64,000 bases of DNA from Bacteroidales bacterium (GTDB taxonomy: Bacteria; Bacteroidota; Bacteroidia; Bacteroidales; UBA932), in the NCBI GenBank assembly GCA_024401695.1, contig JAKSKN010000006.1, positions 62,001-126,000 on the forward strand, given 5' to 3'. Positions 40,336 to 49,578 of the stretch are shown piece by piece; position 1 is the stretch's first letter, and the number at the start of each line of letters is the position of its first letter. The notes beneath the pieces are model-generated. The model ran no database searches. It was not told where the DNA came from and saw nothing but the letters and a program-made list of their open reading frames with translations. A program made the position numbers and the translations under genes.

Positions 40336-41190
40336 ATGTGGATCTGGATGTCTTTGGGTTCCGCCCTTCTCCTGGGCGTGTACGACGTGGCCAAGAAACA
40401 CGCCCTGAAGCACAACAGCGTGTTGTGGGTACTCCTTGCCGCCACGGCCATCTCATCCCTGCTGCTCAGCCCGTTCCTGACGGCCGGCACGATGCACGAC
40501 CATACGAGAATGATTCTCAAGGCCATCCTCGTGACGTCTTCCTGGGTTTCCGGTCTTGCCGCCCTCAAATCGCTCCCTATCACGACAGCCAGTTCAATCA
40601 AGGCTTCACGTCCTATCATCGTCATAGCCCTTTCCCTGGCGATTTTCGGAGAGAAGCTGAACGTATGGCAGTGGGCCGGTGTGATCACTGTCATCATCGC
40701 CCTGTGGCTGCTCAGCAGGTCAAGCAAGAAAGAGGGAATAGCCTTCGCAAAGAGCCGCGGCATAACATATATGGTCATCTCTGTGCTTACCGGAGCCGCC
40801 AGCGCCCTTTTTGACAAGTACATAATGGCTGATATGCAGCCTCTGTTCGTACAGAGCTGGGCAAATATCTATATAACCGTTATGCTTACCGCCTGCACCC
40901 TCGTCCAGCGCTTCGCCGCCAAGTCTGAATTCAAGCCGTTCAAATGGGACTGGACCCTGGTCATCATAGCAGTATTCATCACAGCCGCCGATATGCTTTA
41001 TTTCTTTGCCCTGAAGCAGGAAGGGGCGCTCCTGTCCGTGATATCCCTGATACGCCGCAGTTCCGTGATCGTCACCTTCAGCCTTGGCGCCTGGCTTTTC
41101 AAGGAGCACAACATCAAGGACAAGGCCATCGACCTCGCCATCATCCTCGTGGGACTATTCCTGCTTTTCTGGGGTTCTAGTATTGCTTGA
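40336..41190 (+). CDS. EamA/DMT-family membrane transporter
   Basis: This 284-residue protein has about ten hydrophobic helices in two related halves, the usual EamA layout (e.g. ITTASSIKASRPIIVIALSL in the first half and LLSVISLIRRSSVIVTFSLG in the second). It should export or exchange a small metabolite; the substrate cannot be told. The 3' end overlaps the convergent S41 protease gene by 14 bases. Confidence 0.85.
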   Translation: MWIWMSLGSALLLGVYDVAKKHALKHNSVLWVLLAATAISSLLLSPFLTAGTMHDHTRMILKAILVTSSWVSGLAALKSLPITTASSIKASRPIIVIALSLAIFGEKLNVWQWAGVITVIIALWLLSRSSKKEGIAFAKSRGITYMVISVLTGAASALFDKYIMADMQPLFVQSWANIYITVMLTACTLVQRFAAKSEFKPFKWDWTLVIIAVFITAADMLYFFALKQEGALLSVISLIRRSSVIVTFSLGAWLFKEHNIKDKAIDLAIILVGLFLLFWGSSIA

Positions 41191-42793
41191 TGAGAGGGCT
41201 TTCAAGAGCCTTCCAGAGCTGCTTGTCGTAGCGGACGCGGATTTCGATCCCGGCCTCCTGGTAATAATACCTTACCACTATCTCCTCTTCTATGAATGGG
41301 ATGATCTCATCCTTCTTCAGCCTGAGGAACTCTTCCTTCTCCATCTCGAGAGACTTTTCAAGAGCTTCGAGCTGAGGCTTCATAACCTCTTCAAGGCCGT
41401 CCTTCGCAAGTTCTTTCTTCATCTGGTCGAAGAGAGTCTTTGCGCTTGACCTGTAGTCGAATTCCTTTGTCTTTGCGAATGCCACGAAATCGTCGAAATC
41501 CTCGTCGGACAGGTGGAAGTCCTTGACGGCAGGGATGCTCTCGTGCTTCTTGACGAACTCGAGCGCATACTGTTCCACAACACCGTTGAGAACGATCGAG
41601 TAAACCAGACGGGAATATTCCTCAGGCTCGATGATGACGTCAGGCGTGATGCCGCCTCCGTCGCGGACCGTCCTGCCGTGGGCCGTCTTGAACTCGTGGG
41701 TGAGAGAGTCCGGGATATGGGCTACACTGCCGTCTTCGCGGCGCTGTGCATAATCGATGGCCTGCACGCAACGGCCGGAAGGAGTGTAGTATTTTGCGGT
41801 GGTGAGCTTCATCGCGCCACCGTAAGGCAGCTCGAACATACTCTGCACAAGGCCTTTGCCGAAGGTGCGCTCGCCCATAATGGTTCCGCGGTCGGTATCC
41901 TGAATGGCTCCCGCGACGATTTCCGATGCCGAGGCAGAGCCGGAATCAACGAGGATGATCAACGGTATCCTGGTATCGACAGGCTGATACTTTGTGGACA
42001 GGGCGTAATTGGAAGATTCCTCGCGGCCCTTTGCCGATACGACGAGGCTGCCTGCCGGCAGGAATACGGACAATTCGTTGACGGCTTCAGCCAGGAGGCC
42101 GCCGCCATTGCCGCGAAGGTCGAGGACAAGCTTTTCCATCCCCTGCTTCTTGAGTCTTACGACCGCGTCGTGGACATCGCGGGCCACGCCTTCGGAGAAT
42201 CCGCTCTGGTAGATATATCCGACCTTGTCGGTAATCATACCTGCGTATTCAACTTCCGGGAGATGGATCTTCTCACGGATGATCTCAACAGTCTCCTCGG
42301 CGCCGGAACGAAGTTTCTTAACGGTGAAGACGACTTTTGTCGCAGGCTCGCCGCGCATCTTTTCACTGCACTGCGAAGACGTGAGGCCGATGACGCTCTC
42401 CCCGTTGATGGTAAGTATCTCGTCACCGCATTTCAGGCCGGCCTTGGCCGCAGGTGAATCGGCGTATGGTTCGTTGATTATGACGTTTCCGTTCACATCC
42501 GGTTTATAGATGACCGCGCCGATGCCGCCGTAGGTCTTGTGGATAAGCATCTGCAGGTCCTCGTTCTCCTCCTGCGGAATGTATATCGTGTACGGATCGA
42601 GGGCGCCAAGCATAGCATCCACAGCCTTGCGCTGGATACGGTCGACAGGAAGACTGTCCACGTAGGATTTGTCGAGCTGCTTGACTATTGCGTTCTGTAT
42701 CTCCACCCATTGGGCCAGCTTGAAGTTCTTTGACTGGGCGGAAGCCGATAATGTCGCTGCCACTAAGGCAATCGCAAGAATGATCCTTTTCAT
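41177..42793 (-). CDS. S41 (C-terminal processing) peptidase with PDZ domain
   Basis: This 538-residue protein has a signal peptide (RIILAIALVAATLSASAQ), an N-terminal region ending SYVDSLPVDRIQRKAVDAML, a PDZ domain (about 85-170; GGIGAVIYKPDVNGN, AAKAGLKCGDEILTING) and a Tsp/CtpA catalytic domain with the Ser in DSGSASASEI and Lys in RTFGKGLVQS. It cleaves C-terminal regions of periplasmic proteins. The C-terminal 120 residues form helices and a coiled coil. It is divergent from recO. Confidence 0.92.
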   Translation of the reverse strand: MKRIILAIALVAATLSASAQSKNFKLAQWVEIQNAIVKQLDKSYVDSLPVDRIQRKAVDAMLGALDPYTIYIPQEENEDLQMLIHKTYGGIGAVIYKPDVNGNVIINEPYADSPAAKAGLKCGDEILTINGESVIGLTSSQCSEKMRGEPATKVVFTVKKLRSGAEETVEIIREKIHLPEVEYAGMITDKVGYIYQSGFSEGVARDVHDAVVRLKKQGMEKLVLDLRGNGGGLLAEAVNELSVFLPAGSLVVSAKGREESSNYALSTKYQPVDTRIPLIILVDSGSASASEIVAGAIQDTDRGTIMGERTFGKGLVQSMFELPYGGAMKLTTAKYYTPSGRCVQAIDYAQRREDGSVAHIPDSLTHEFKTAHGRTVRDGGGITPDVIIEPEEYSRLVYSIVLNGVVEQYALEFVKKHESIPAVKDFHLSDEDFDDFVAFAKTKEFDYRSSAKTLFDQMKKELAKDGLEEVMKPQLEALEKSLEMEKEEFLRLKKDEIIPFIEEEIVVRYYYQEAGIEIRVRYDKQLWKALESPLIKQY

Positions 42794-42797
42794 ACTA

Positions 42798-42818
42798 CAA
42801 ATTTAATAATTATTTTTG
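42798..42818. promoter_or_regulatory. divergent promoters of the S41 protease and recO
   Basis: The minus strand reads TAAATTTG (42798-42805), four bases before ATG 42793. The plus strand reads TATTTTTG (42811-42818), six bases before ATG 42825. Both match TAnnTTTG and predict leaderless or very short-leader mRNAs. Confidence 0.6.
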
Positions 42819-42824
42819 TGTGCT

Positions 42825-43475
42825 ATGACACACACGGCCCAGCTCATAATACTTGCAGTCACAAAGACAGGAGAGAAATCCCTCGTGCTGCACACATTGA
42901 GCAGCCAATGGGGCCGCAGGAGCTTCATAGCCAGCGTCTCACGCAGTTCAGGGATGGCGTTGTACCTTCCTCTGAACATCCTGGACGCTGAAGTCACCGA
43001 AAACCCCAGGTCGGATCTCTGGCGCCTCCGCGGCGCATCTGCCTTCTCCCCTCTCGCCGGCATACGGAACGATGTACGGAAGAACGCGATCTGTATGTTT
43101 ATGAGCGAAGTCCTCTACAGGACTATCAAAGATGGGGCCAATGAGGACGGATTGTTCGAATGGTGCAAAAAAAGTATCCTGACACTGGATGCGCTTGAAA
43201 GCGATTTCGCGAATTTTCACCTGATGTTCCTGCTGGAACTGTGCAGCGTGCTTGGCTTCGCTCCTTCCGAACCCGGCCTGGCGCCTTTCGCCGGAGTGCA
43301 CCTGCGGGAACTCTCGCGGCTGGTCTCCCTGCCTTACACGGAGGCTCTCATAATGCCCCTGTCGGGCGACAGCAGAGGAGAGATGGCCGAGATACTTCTG
43401 CAGTATCTCAGCCATCACACCGAATCCCGCATCGAGGTACGTTCCTTACGCGTCCTCCACGAGCTTTTCCGCTAG
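42825..43475 (+). CDS. recO: DNA repair protein RecO
   Basis: This 216-residue protein starts at ATG 42825 (MTHTAQLIILAVTKTGEKSL). The N-terminal OB fold (residues about 1-80, with VLHTLSSQWGRRSFIASVSR) is followed by the helical C-terminal domain (HLMFLLELCSVLGFAPSEPG). The zinc-binding Cys set of some RecO proteins is absent. RecO helps RecA replace SSB in recombinational repair. It ends 8 bases from the convergent aldo/keto reductase gene. Confidence 0.85.
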   Translation: MTHTAQLIILAVTKTGEKSLVLHTLSSQWGRRSFIASVSRSSGMALYLPLNILDAEVTENPRSDLWRLRGASAFSPLAGIRNDVRKNAICMFMSEVLYRTIKDGANEDGLFEWCKKSILTLDALESDFANFHLMFLLELCSVLGFAPSEPGLAPFAGVHLRELSRLVSLPYTEALIMPLSGDSRGEMAEILLQYLSHHTESRIEVRSLRVLHELFR

Positions 43476-43483
43476 AGGGGCTC

Positions 43484-44809
43484 TTATAACGTATCCTGCT
43501 TCAATTTCTCAAGATAATCGTTGATCCGCTTCAGCTGGCGGGGGATGAAAATATGCTGAGGGCAGCGCTTTACGCACCGTCCGCAGGATATGCAATGGTC
43601 GGCCTGGCGGATGGTCGGAATTGCCTTGTCGTAGGCGGCCAGATATTTCCTGCGGGCACGGGCATAGTGCTCCTGCTCCTTGCTGGTCACGTAAGTCCCT
43701 GCATTCACCTCCCTGTTGTAGAATTTGAAGATACCGGGGATGTCTATGCCGTAAGGGCAAGGCATACAGTACTGACAGCCCGTGCACTCGATGATAGGGT
43801 ACTTCATTATCTTCTCGCCTATGCCCCTTAGGAACTCCAGCTCCTCTTCCGTGCAAGGCTTGAAGTCACAGAACGTCCTGATATTGTCGGTAAGGTGCTC
43901 CATCTCGGACATACCGCTCAGGACCACTGCGATCCTCGGATAGGAACCTACGAAACGGAAGCCCCAGGATGCAATGGACGCCTGCGGGTCACGTGACTTG
44001 AGCTCGTCCGAAATGGCTGCCGGGACATTGGAGAGACGTCCGCCGAGTATAGGTTCCATAATGATTATAGGTATCTCACGCTTGTCAAGCTCGTTGTAGA
44101 GGAACTCTGCATCACGGTTCCAGTCGACGTAGTTCATCTGGATCTGGACGAAATCCCAATGATATTTCTCGTGCAGTTCCATCAGGCTCAGGAATCCGTC
44201 CCTGCTGCCGTGGAATGAGAAACCGAGATTACGGATATGCCCCTTGCTGCGCTCTTCGACATACATATCGATCAGCCCAGAGAAGCGGTTCTCAAAATCC
44301 TGTCTCGAGCTCAGGCCGTGCATCAGGTAGTAGTCAATGTAGTCGGTCCTGAAATTCTTGAAGGAATTCCTGAACATCTCACGTCCGGCTTTTTCGGCGG
44401 CCTCTCCGGACATTCCCTGGGTGGAGCATTTCGTTGCAATCTTATAGCTCTCACGCGGGAACGGCGCAAGTGCATTTGCGGTCAGAATCTCGCTCTGGCC
44501 TTCGAGATATGCGGGAGCCGTATCGAAATAGTTGATTCCGTGCTCCATAGCGATTGCAATCATAGTGTTCATCTTCTCCTGATTGAACACGTCGTTGCCA
44601 TTCTCGTCCTTGTATGAATCAAGTCTCATTGACCCATAGCCCAGAAGTCCTATACCATCCAGATGCTGGGACACCTTGCCATAGGATGAAACATCGGCCG
44701 GCTGGCTCTGGTTGGAAACATATTCTTTTCCTGCTTTTGGTGTGCAGGCAGCAAGTCCGAGGGCCGCTGAGCCCATACCTGCTTTCTTGATGAAATCTCT
44801 TCTATTCAT
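43484..44809 (-). CDS. Tat-signal aldo/keto reductase with C-terminal [4Fe-4S] clusters
   Basis: This 441-residue protein starts with a Tat signal (NRRDFIKKAGMGSAALGLAAC), which also has a lipobox-like end. The AKR tetrad is present (Asp and Tyr in YFDTAPAY, Lys in KIATKCS, His in YYLMHGL). The C-terminal 100 residues hold two ferredoxin Cys sets (CTGCQYCMPCPYG and CISCGRCVKRCPQ). It should be exported folded and swap electrons between its clusters and an organic substrate. The start overlaps the preceding membrane polyferredoxin gene by eight bases, making that protein the likely partner. Confidence 0.9.
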   Translation of the reverse strand: MNRRDFIKKAGMGSAALGLAACTPKAGKEYVSNQSQPADVSSYGKVSQHLDGIGLLGYGSMRLDSYKDENGNDVFNQEKMNTMIAIAMEHGINYFDTAPAYLEGQSEILTANALAPFPRESYKIATKCSTQGMSGEAAEKAGREMFRNSFKNFRTDYIDYYLMHGLSSRQDFENRFSGLIDMYVEERSKGHIRNLGFSFHGSRDGFLSLMELHEKYHWDFVQIQMNYVDWNRDAEFLYNELDKREIPIIIMEPILGGRLSNVPAAISDELKSRDPQASIASWGFRFVGSYPRIAVVLSGMSEMEHLTDNIRTFCDFKPCTEEELEFLRGIGEKIMKYPIIECTGCQYCMPCPYGIDIPGIFKFYNREVNAGTYVTSKEQEHYARARRKYLAAYDKAIPTIRQADHCISCGRCVKRCPQHIFIPRQLKRINDYLEKLKQDTL

Positions 44810-46304
44810 GGTGTACAGCGAGTCCGTTAACTGTTATTGCACTGATCGGGCGGCTTGGGCAGAGGAATTCACAGGCACCGCATCCGATACATATCTCTTC
44901 TGAAACTGCCGGGACCTTGCGGCCGCTTTCCTGATCGACCACCATACGGATGGCGCCGACAGGGCAGCGTGAGGCACAGTTTCCGCAGGAATCCTGACCC
45001 AGCGCCGAGACGCAGAGGTCAAGGTTGACGGTGGCACGGCCGATATGGGTGGCAAGTTTCTGCTCACGGGTCACCGGCTTGATGGCTCCGGACGGACAAA
45101 TCTCCGAACAGAGCGTGCATTCCGGACGGCAGAAACCGTTCTCATAGCCCATCTCCGGCTGAAGAAGGTGCTTGAGGTCTGTGGAAGGACGGAGCACGTG
45201 GTTCGGACAGTTGCTGACGCACAGCTGGCAGGCCGTGCAGCGGGAATAGAAGTCATCCACGCTCTCTGCGCCGAACGGGACCAGACGTTCCGTGCGTGCC
45301 GGATTGCTTTTCGGGACAATGTCAGCAAGTCCTCCGTCAAGATGCGCCTGCTGCGCCTTGGCGGAGATGGCCGCACCGCCGAGAAGGGCGGCGGTCATCA
45401 CGAACTGCCTGCGGCCGGTGTCGGGACATTCCTTTGCCGGGGCGTCGGCCTTCTTTGCCTCAGGTTTGCCGAAACCGAAGGAGATGGCTTTCTCCTTGCA
45501 TCGTCCGATGCAGTCGAAGCAATCGACGCAGCGGCTGTAGTCAACGGTATGGGCATCCATATCGATGCAGGATGACTTGCATCCGCGGCCGCACCTGCCG
45601 CACGCGGTGCATTTGCTTTCATCAATCTTTATGTGCATCAGGGAGAAGTGCCCGCTGAAAAATCCAAGAAGGGTTCCCACAGGGCAGACGGTGTTGCAAT
45701 ATGCACGTCCCCACAGCCAGGCGCACAGCGTGATGGCCACGAAGGTCACGGCTGCCACGACAAGAAGGGCCGGGGCCAGCGATTCACCGTTGCCGAGGCC
45801 GACTGCCGCACGGACCATCCTGCCATAGGCGCTGTACGGCGCGATCATAGCCACAATGACCTGCAGGCCTGCTGCGATGGCAACGATGGTGAGCACGAGC
45901 ACAGGATAGCGGACCCATTTGCGCTCCTTGCTGAATTCGAAGTGCTTGACTTCCCTCTTGATCGTCGAAGGCTTTTCCACGTTTTCGCCCGCCTTCCTGG
46001 CAGCGGCATAGCGGCGAAGCCTGCGTTCGTTGATCTTATGGAGAAGAAGGCCGCCCTGCCTGCGCATCCAGATGACGAAGTCCTGGAAAACACCCATAGG
46101 GCAGATGACAGAGCAATAGATCCGCCCGAGAAGGACGGTCAGGAGAAGAATGCCGGCGACAACGGCGAAGTTGAGTGCCAGGCAGGACGGGAGAAACTGC
46201 AATTTTGCCATCCATCCCCACCATTTGCCGCCGATTCCTGCAAGGAGCAATGTGATCCCCACAAAGAAAAGGACGGCCAGGACAATTCGGATTTTTCGTA
46301 ACAT
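44802..46304 (-). CDS. membrane polyferredoxin (NapH/CcoG-like) with multiple [4Fe-4S] clusters
   Basis: This 500-residue protein has four hydrophobic helices in residues 5-210, with CysxxxCysPro motifs at helix ends (YCSVICPMG, YCNTVCPVG) typical of NapH. Ferredoxin repeats follow (CTACGRCGRGCKS, CVDCFDCIGRC, CTACQLCVSNCP, CGNCASRCP, CIGCGACEFLCP). An internal GRRQFVMTAALLGGAAISAKA segment looks like a Tat-type signal within the chain, suggesting the protein may be a fusion of a NapH-like and a Tat-exported NapG-like part. It likely moves quinol electrons to the exported AKR. Confidence 0.87.
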   Translation of the reverse strand: MLRKIRIVLAVLFFVGITLLLAGIGGKWWGWMAKLQFLPSCLALNFAVVAGILLLTVLLGRIYCSVICPMGVFQDFVIWMRRQGGLLLHKINERRLRRYAAARKAGENVEKPSTIKREVKHFEFSKERKWVRYPVLVLTIVAIAAGLQVIVAMIAPYSAYGRMVRAAVGLGNGESLAPALLVVAAVTFVAITLCAWLWGRAYCNTVCPVGTLLGFFSGHFSLMHIKIDESKCTACGRCGRGCKSSCIDMDAHTVDYSRCVDCFDCIGRCKEKAISFGFGKPEAKKADAPAKECPDTGRRQFVMTAALLGGAAISAKAQQAHLDGGLADIVPKSNPARTERLVPFGAESVDDFYSRCTACQLCVSNCPNHVLRPSTDLKHLLQPEMGYENGFCRPECTLCSEICPSGAIKPVTREQKLATHIGRATVNLDLCVSALGQDSCGNCASRCPVGAIRMVVDQESGRKVPAVSEEICIGCGACEFLCPSRPISAITVNGLAVHHE

Positions 46305-46336
46305 ATTATCAGTTTGATTGACGGTTCTTATGACGG

Positions 46337-47278
46337 TTACCTGAATTTCTTGTCTTCTTCCAGCATTCCCAGGTATGAATTGTAGCGTTCCGCGCTGATC
46401 GCGCCTGCCTCAACGGCAGCCTTGACGGCACAGCCGGGCTCGTGCGTGTGTGTGCAGGGGACGAAGCGGCAGTCGTCGGTGACACGGAGCATCTCGGGGA
46501 AGTACTTTCCTATCTCCTCCTTCTCCAGATCCACGAGGCCGAATCCCCTGAGACCCGGGGTATCGATGATGAATCCGCCGGAAGAAAGCCTGTACATCTC
46601 ATACAGGGACGTCGTATGCTTGCCTTGCAGATGGGCTTCGGATATCCTGCCCACCTTCGGGTCAAGCGAAGGGTCAAGCGCGCGTATGATGCTGGACTTG
46701 CCCACCCCGGACTCTCCGGAGATAAGGTTCACCCTGCCGGCACAAAGCCGCCTCAGCTCATCGATGCCTTCGCCCGTGCGGGCGGAAGTCTCTATGACCC
46801 TGTATCCGGCGCCGGTGTAGATGCGCTTGAAGTCCTCAACCGCCTCGGGCGCCTCCGCCCTGTACATATCCACCTTGTTCAAGGCGATGATGACAGGTAC
46901 CTTGTATACCTCGCAGGTTACCAGAAGCCTGTCGAGGAAAGGAAGTTTTATTTCAGGGAAATATATGCTGACGGCCAGCACCGCCTGGTCCACATTGGCC
47001 GCTATGACGTGCGCCTGGCGGCTCAGGTTCGTGGACTTCCGGATGAGGTAGTTCTCTCTCGGGAAGATCTCCGTGATCAAGGCAGGATTTGTCTCGGTTG
47101 CTTCAGAAGCGTCCATCTCATATCGGACCCTGTCACCCACAGCGACGGGATTCGTGGCCGAACTGTGAGCAAGGCGCACTTTCCCGCGCAGCACTGCCGG
47201 GAAGAGGTTCCACTCGGGCAGTTCGCTCAGAAGATAATGGCTCCCCGCATTCTTGACAACTGTTGCAACTCCTGTCAT
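46337..47278 (-). CDS. rsgA: ribosome small-subunit GTPase RsgA
   Basis: This 313-residue protein has an N-terminal OB domain, a circularly permuted GTPase (G4 NKVDMYR before G1 GESGVGKSS and G3 DTPGLRGFG) and a C-terminal zinc knuckle (CRFVPCTHTHEPGC). This order is diagnostic of RsgA/YjeQ, which matures the 30S subunit. It lies 3 bases after the polyprenyl synthase gene. Confidence 0.96.
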   Translation of the reverse strand: MTGVATVVKNAGSHYLLSELPEWNLFPAVLRGKVRLAHSSATNPVAVGDRVRYEMDASEATETNPALITEIFPRENYLIRKSTNLSRQAHVIAANVDQAVLAVSIYFPEIKLPFLDRLLVTCEVYKVPVIIALNKVDMYRAEAPEAVEDFKRIYTGAGYRVIETSARTGEGIDELRRLCAGRVNLISGESGVGKSSIIRALDPSLDPKVGRISEAHLQGKHTTSLYEMYRLSSGGFIIDTPGLRGFGLVDLEKEEIGKYFPEMLRVTDDCRFVPCTHTHEPGCAVKAAVEAGAISAERYNSYLGMLEEDKKFR

Positions 47279-47281
47279 CGG

Positions 47282-48262
47282 TTATTTAGCACGGCCGACA
47301 AGGGTGTCGGCGAATTCTTTCAATGCGGCGGTCTGGACTTTGCTGAGGCCGACTCCGGAAACCGCATCGAGAGCGCGGTCAGTGAAACGGACAATCTCGG
47401 CACGGGCATCGTCGGCCACGCCGAGTTCATCGTAAAGGCTCTTGACCTTTGCTATCTTCCGCGCCATTTCCTCCGGCGTTTCCGCCTTGGATTCAAAAGC
47501 TTTCAGGAACCCGTCCTTGTCGTCGGTCTTTTCGAGGGCCCGCACTGTCAGCCAGCTCTTCTTCGCGTTGATTATGTCGCCGCCGATAGGCTTGCCGAAA
47601 ACCTTCTCGTCGCCATAGGCATCGAGGTAGTCGTCTGCAACCTGGAAAGCCATCCCGAGCTCATAGCCGTAATTGTAGATGGCCGCACATATCACCTCCG
47701 GCATATCTGCGACGATGGCACCGATCTTGGCGGAGCACGCAATGAGCACGGCCGTCTTGAGACCTATCATCTTGTTGTAATCAGCCATCGGGACAGATTC
47801 TTCAGCCTCGAAGTCCATATCATACTGCTGCCCCTCACAGACAGCAGCCGCTGTATCCGAGAACACCCGCATAACCTCGTTGTGACGCTTTGAAGGCGCT
47901 TTCGAAATGCGTTTGTATGCATCGATGAGCATCACGTCACCGGAAAGGATGGCGTGGTCCTCGGACCACTTCTTCCAAACCGTAGGCATACCCCGGCGGA
48001 GCGGTGAACGGTCCATTATGTCGTCGTGGATAAGGGTGAAGGTGTGGAACACTTCCAGCGCGGCGCACGGTGACAGGATAGAGTCATCGATGGTGTCCTT
48101 GAAAAGGGAATAGGTGAGGAGGCACACCTTCGGACGGATACGCTTGCCGCCTATCTCGATCATATATCTGAGCGGATCGTACAGCCCGCGCGGTTCTTTT
48201 TCAAACTCAATGTCCTCAAAGAGTTTTTCTATTATTTCGTTCAGTCGCTTTTTCTGGTACAT
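47282..48262 (-). CDS. polyprenyl diphosphate synthase
   Basis: This 326-residue all-helical prenyltransferase has the two Asp-rich motifs DDIMD (in LIHDDIMDRSPLRRG) and DDYLD (in VADDYLDAYGD), plus GGKRIRPK near the N-terminus. The Ala-Leu positions before the first motif suggest a medium or long chain product, but length cannot be fixed by eye. It serves quinone or undecaprenyl synthesis. Its -7 box (minus 48269-48276, TATATTTG) is six bases before the ATG, and it diverges from the U32 protease gene. Confidence 0.92.
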   Translation of the reverse strand: MYQKKRLNEIIEKLFEDIEFEKEPRGLYDPLRYMIEIGGKRIRPKVCLLTYSLFKDTIDDSILSPCAALEVFHTFTLIHDDIMDRSPLRRGMPTVWKKWSEDHAILSGDVMLIDAYKRISKAPSKRHNEVMRVFSDTAAAVCEGQQYDMDFEAEESVPMADYNKMIGLKTAVLIACSAKIGAIVADMPEVICAAIYNYGYELGMAFQVADDYLDAYGDEKVFGKPIGGDIINAKKSWLTVRALEKTDDKDGFLKAFESKAETPEEMARKIAKVKSLYDELGVADDARAEIVRFTDRALDAVSGVGLSKVQTAALKEFADTLVGRAK

Positions 48263-48268
48263 ATTCTA

Positions 48269-48313
48269 CAAATATAGTAAAATTAAGCGTATCGTGCGGA
48301 TTTTGTATCTTTG
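48269..48313. promoter_or_regulatory. divergent promoters of polyprenyl synthase and U32 peptidase genes
   Basis: The minus strand reads TATATTTG (48269-48276), six bases before ATG 48262. The plus strand reads TATCTTTG (48306-48313), eight bases before ATG 48322. Confidence 0.65.
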
Positions 48314-48321
48314 CATATCAT

Positions 48322-49578
48322 ATGGAAAAGAAAGATTTGGAAATAATGGCCCCGGCGGGCAACTTCGAATGTCTGCAGGCCGCGATACAGGGTGGGGCCG
48401 ACTCTGTCTATTTCGGGGTGGGCCGGCTGAACATGCGCTCCCATTCGGCGAACAATTTCGGCCCTGAGGACCTTGCCGAGGTCACACGCATATGCCGCGA
48501 GGCCGGAGTGAAGAGCTACCTGACGCTGAACATAGTGCTGTACCAGAATGATCTCGAAGCGATGCGCGAAGCTCTGGACGCCGCAAAGGCCGCCGGTGTG
48601 GATGCGATCATCGCCTCGGATATGGCAGCCATACAATATTGCCGCCAGATCGGTCTGGAAGTACATATTTCCACACAACTCTCCATATCGAACGTCGAAT
48701 CGCTGCGTTTCTACGCACAGTTCGCCGATGTCGTGGTGCTCGCCCGCGAGCTCACGCTCGACCAGGTCAAGGACATCCACGAGGTGATTGTCCGCGACAA
48801 CATCTGCGGCCCTTCCGGCAAACCCGTCCGCATAGAGATGTTCGCCCACGGCGCCCTCTGTATGGCCATATCAGGCAAATGCTACCTGTCCCTCCACGCC
48901 TACGGCGCCTCCGCCAACAGGGGCGAATGCTTTCAGGTATGCCGACGCGGCTATGAGGTGACCGACCTCGACACAGGCAGGCAGCTGCTGATTGACAACA
49001 AATACATTATGTCCCCGAAGGACCTCTGCACCATAGAATTCATGGACAGGATCATCGAGTCGGGCGTCAAGGTGTTCAAGATCGAAGGCCGCGCGCGCTC
49101 CGCGGAATATGTCAAGCGCTGCGCCCAGTGTTACCGCGAGGCGGCGGATGCCGTCTGTGACGGTACATACAGCCGCGAGATGGGCACCGCCCTCAAGGCC
49201 AGGCTTGCCGAGGTGTTCAACCGAGGCTTCTGGGACGGCTATTATATGGGCGCATACCTCGGCCAGTGGAGTGATGTCTATGGCTCGCAGTCAACACTCA
49301 AGAAGGTATATGTCGGCAAGGTGACCAACTGGTTCGACAGGATAGGAGTTGCTGAGATAACCGTCGAATCGGCCGCGCTTGAAGCCGGTGACAATGTAAT
49401 GGCGGTCGGCGCGACCACAGGAGTCGTGGAATTCGCCGCCGACGACATCAGGGTGAATCTGAAGACCGTGCGGACCGCAGACAAGGGTGCCCGCTGCTCG
49501 GTGGCGGTCGACCCGTCCATCTGCCCTGACGGCAGACTCCGCCGCGGAGACAAGATCTATAAAATGGTTAAAGTATGA
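48322..49578 (+). CDS. U32 family peptidase / tRNA hydroxylation protein (TrhP-like)
   Basis: This 418-residue protein has the U32 start LEIMAPAGNFECLQAAIQGG, the conserved EMFAHGALCMAISGKC and ASANRGECFQVCRRGYE with four Cys that may hold a cluster, and a C-terminal beta barrel. TrhP (YegQ) members work in 5-hydroxyuridine formation on tRNA. The stop overlaps the ATG of the RdgB gene (ATGA). Confidence 0.9.
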   Translation: MEKKDLEIMAPAGNFECLQAAIQGGADSVYFGVGRLNMRSHSANNFGPEDLAEVTRICREAGVKSYLTLNIVLYQNDLEAMREALDAAKAAGVDAIIASDMAAIQYCRQIGLEVHISTQLSISNVESLRFYAQFADVVVLARELTLDQVKDIHEVIVRDNICGPSGKPVRIEMFAHGALCMAISGKCYLSLHAYGASANRGECFQVCRRGYEVTDLDTGRQLLIDNKYIMSPKDLCTIEFMDRIIESGVKVFKIEGRARSAEYVKRCAQCYREAADAVCDGTYSREMGTALKARLAEVFNRGFWDGYYMGAYLGQWSDVYGSQSTLKKVYVGKVTNWFDRIGVAEITVESAALEAGDNVMAVGATTGVVEFAADDIRVNLKTVRTADKGARCSVAVDPSICPDGRLRRGDKIYKMVKV

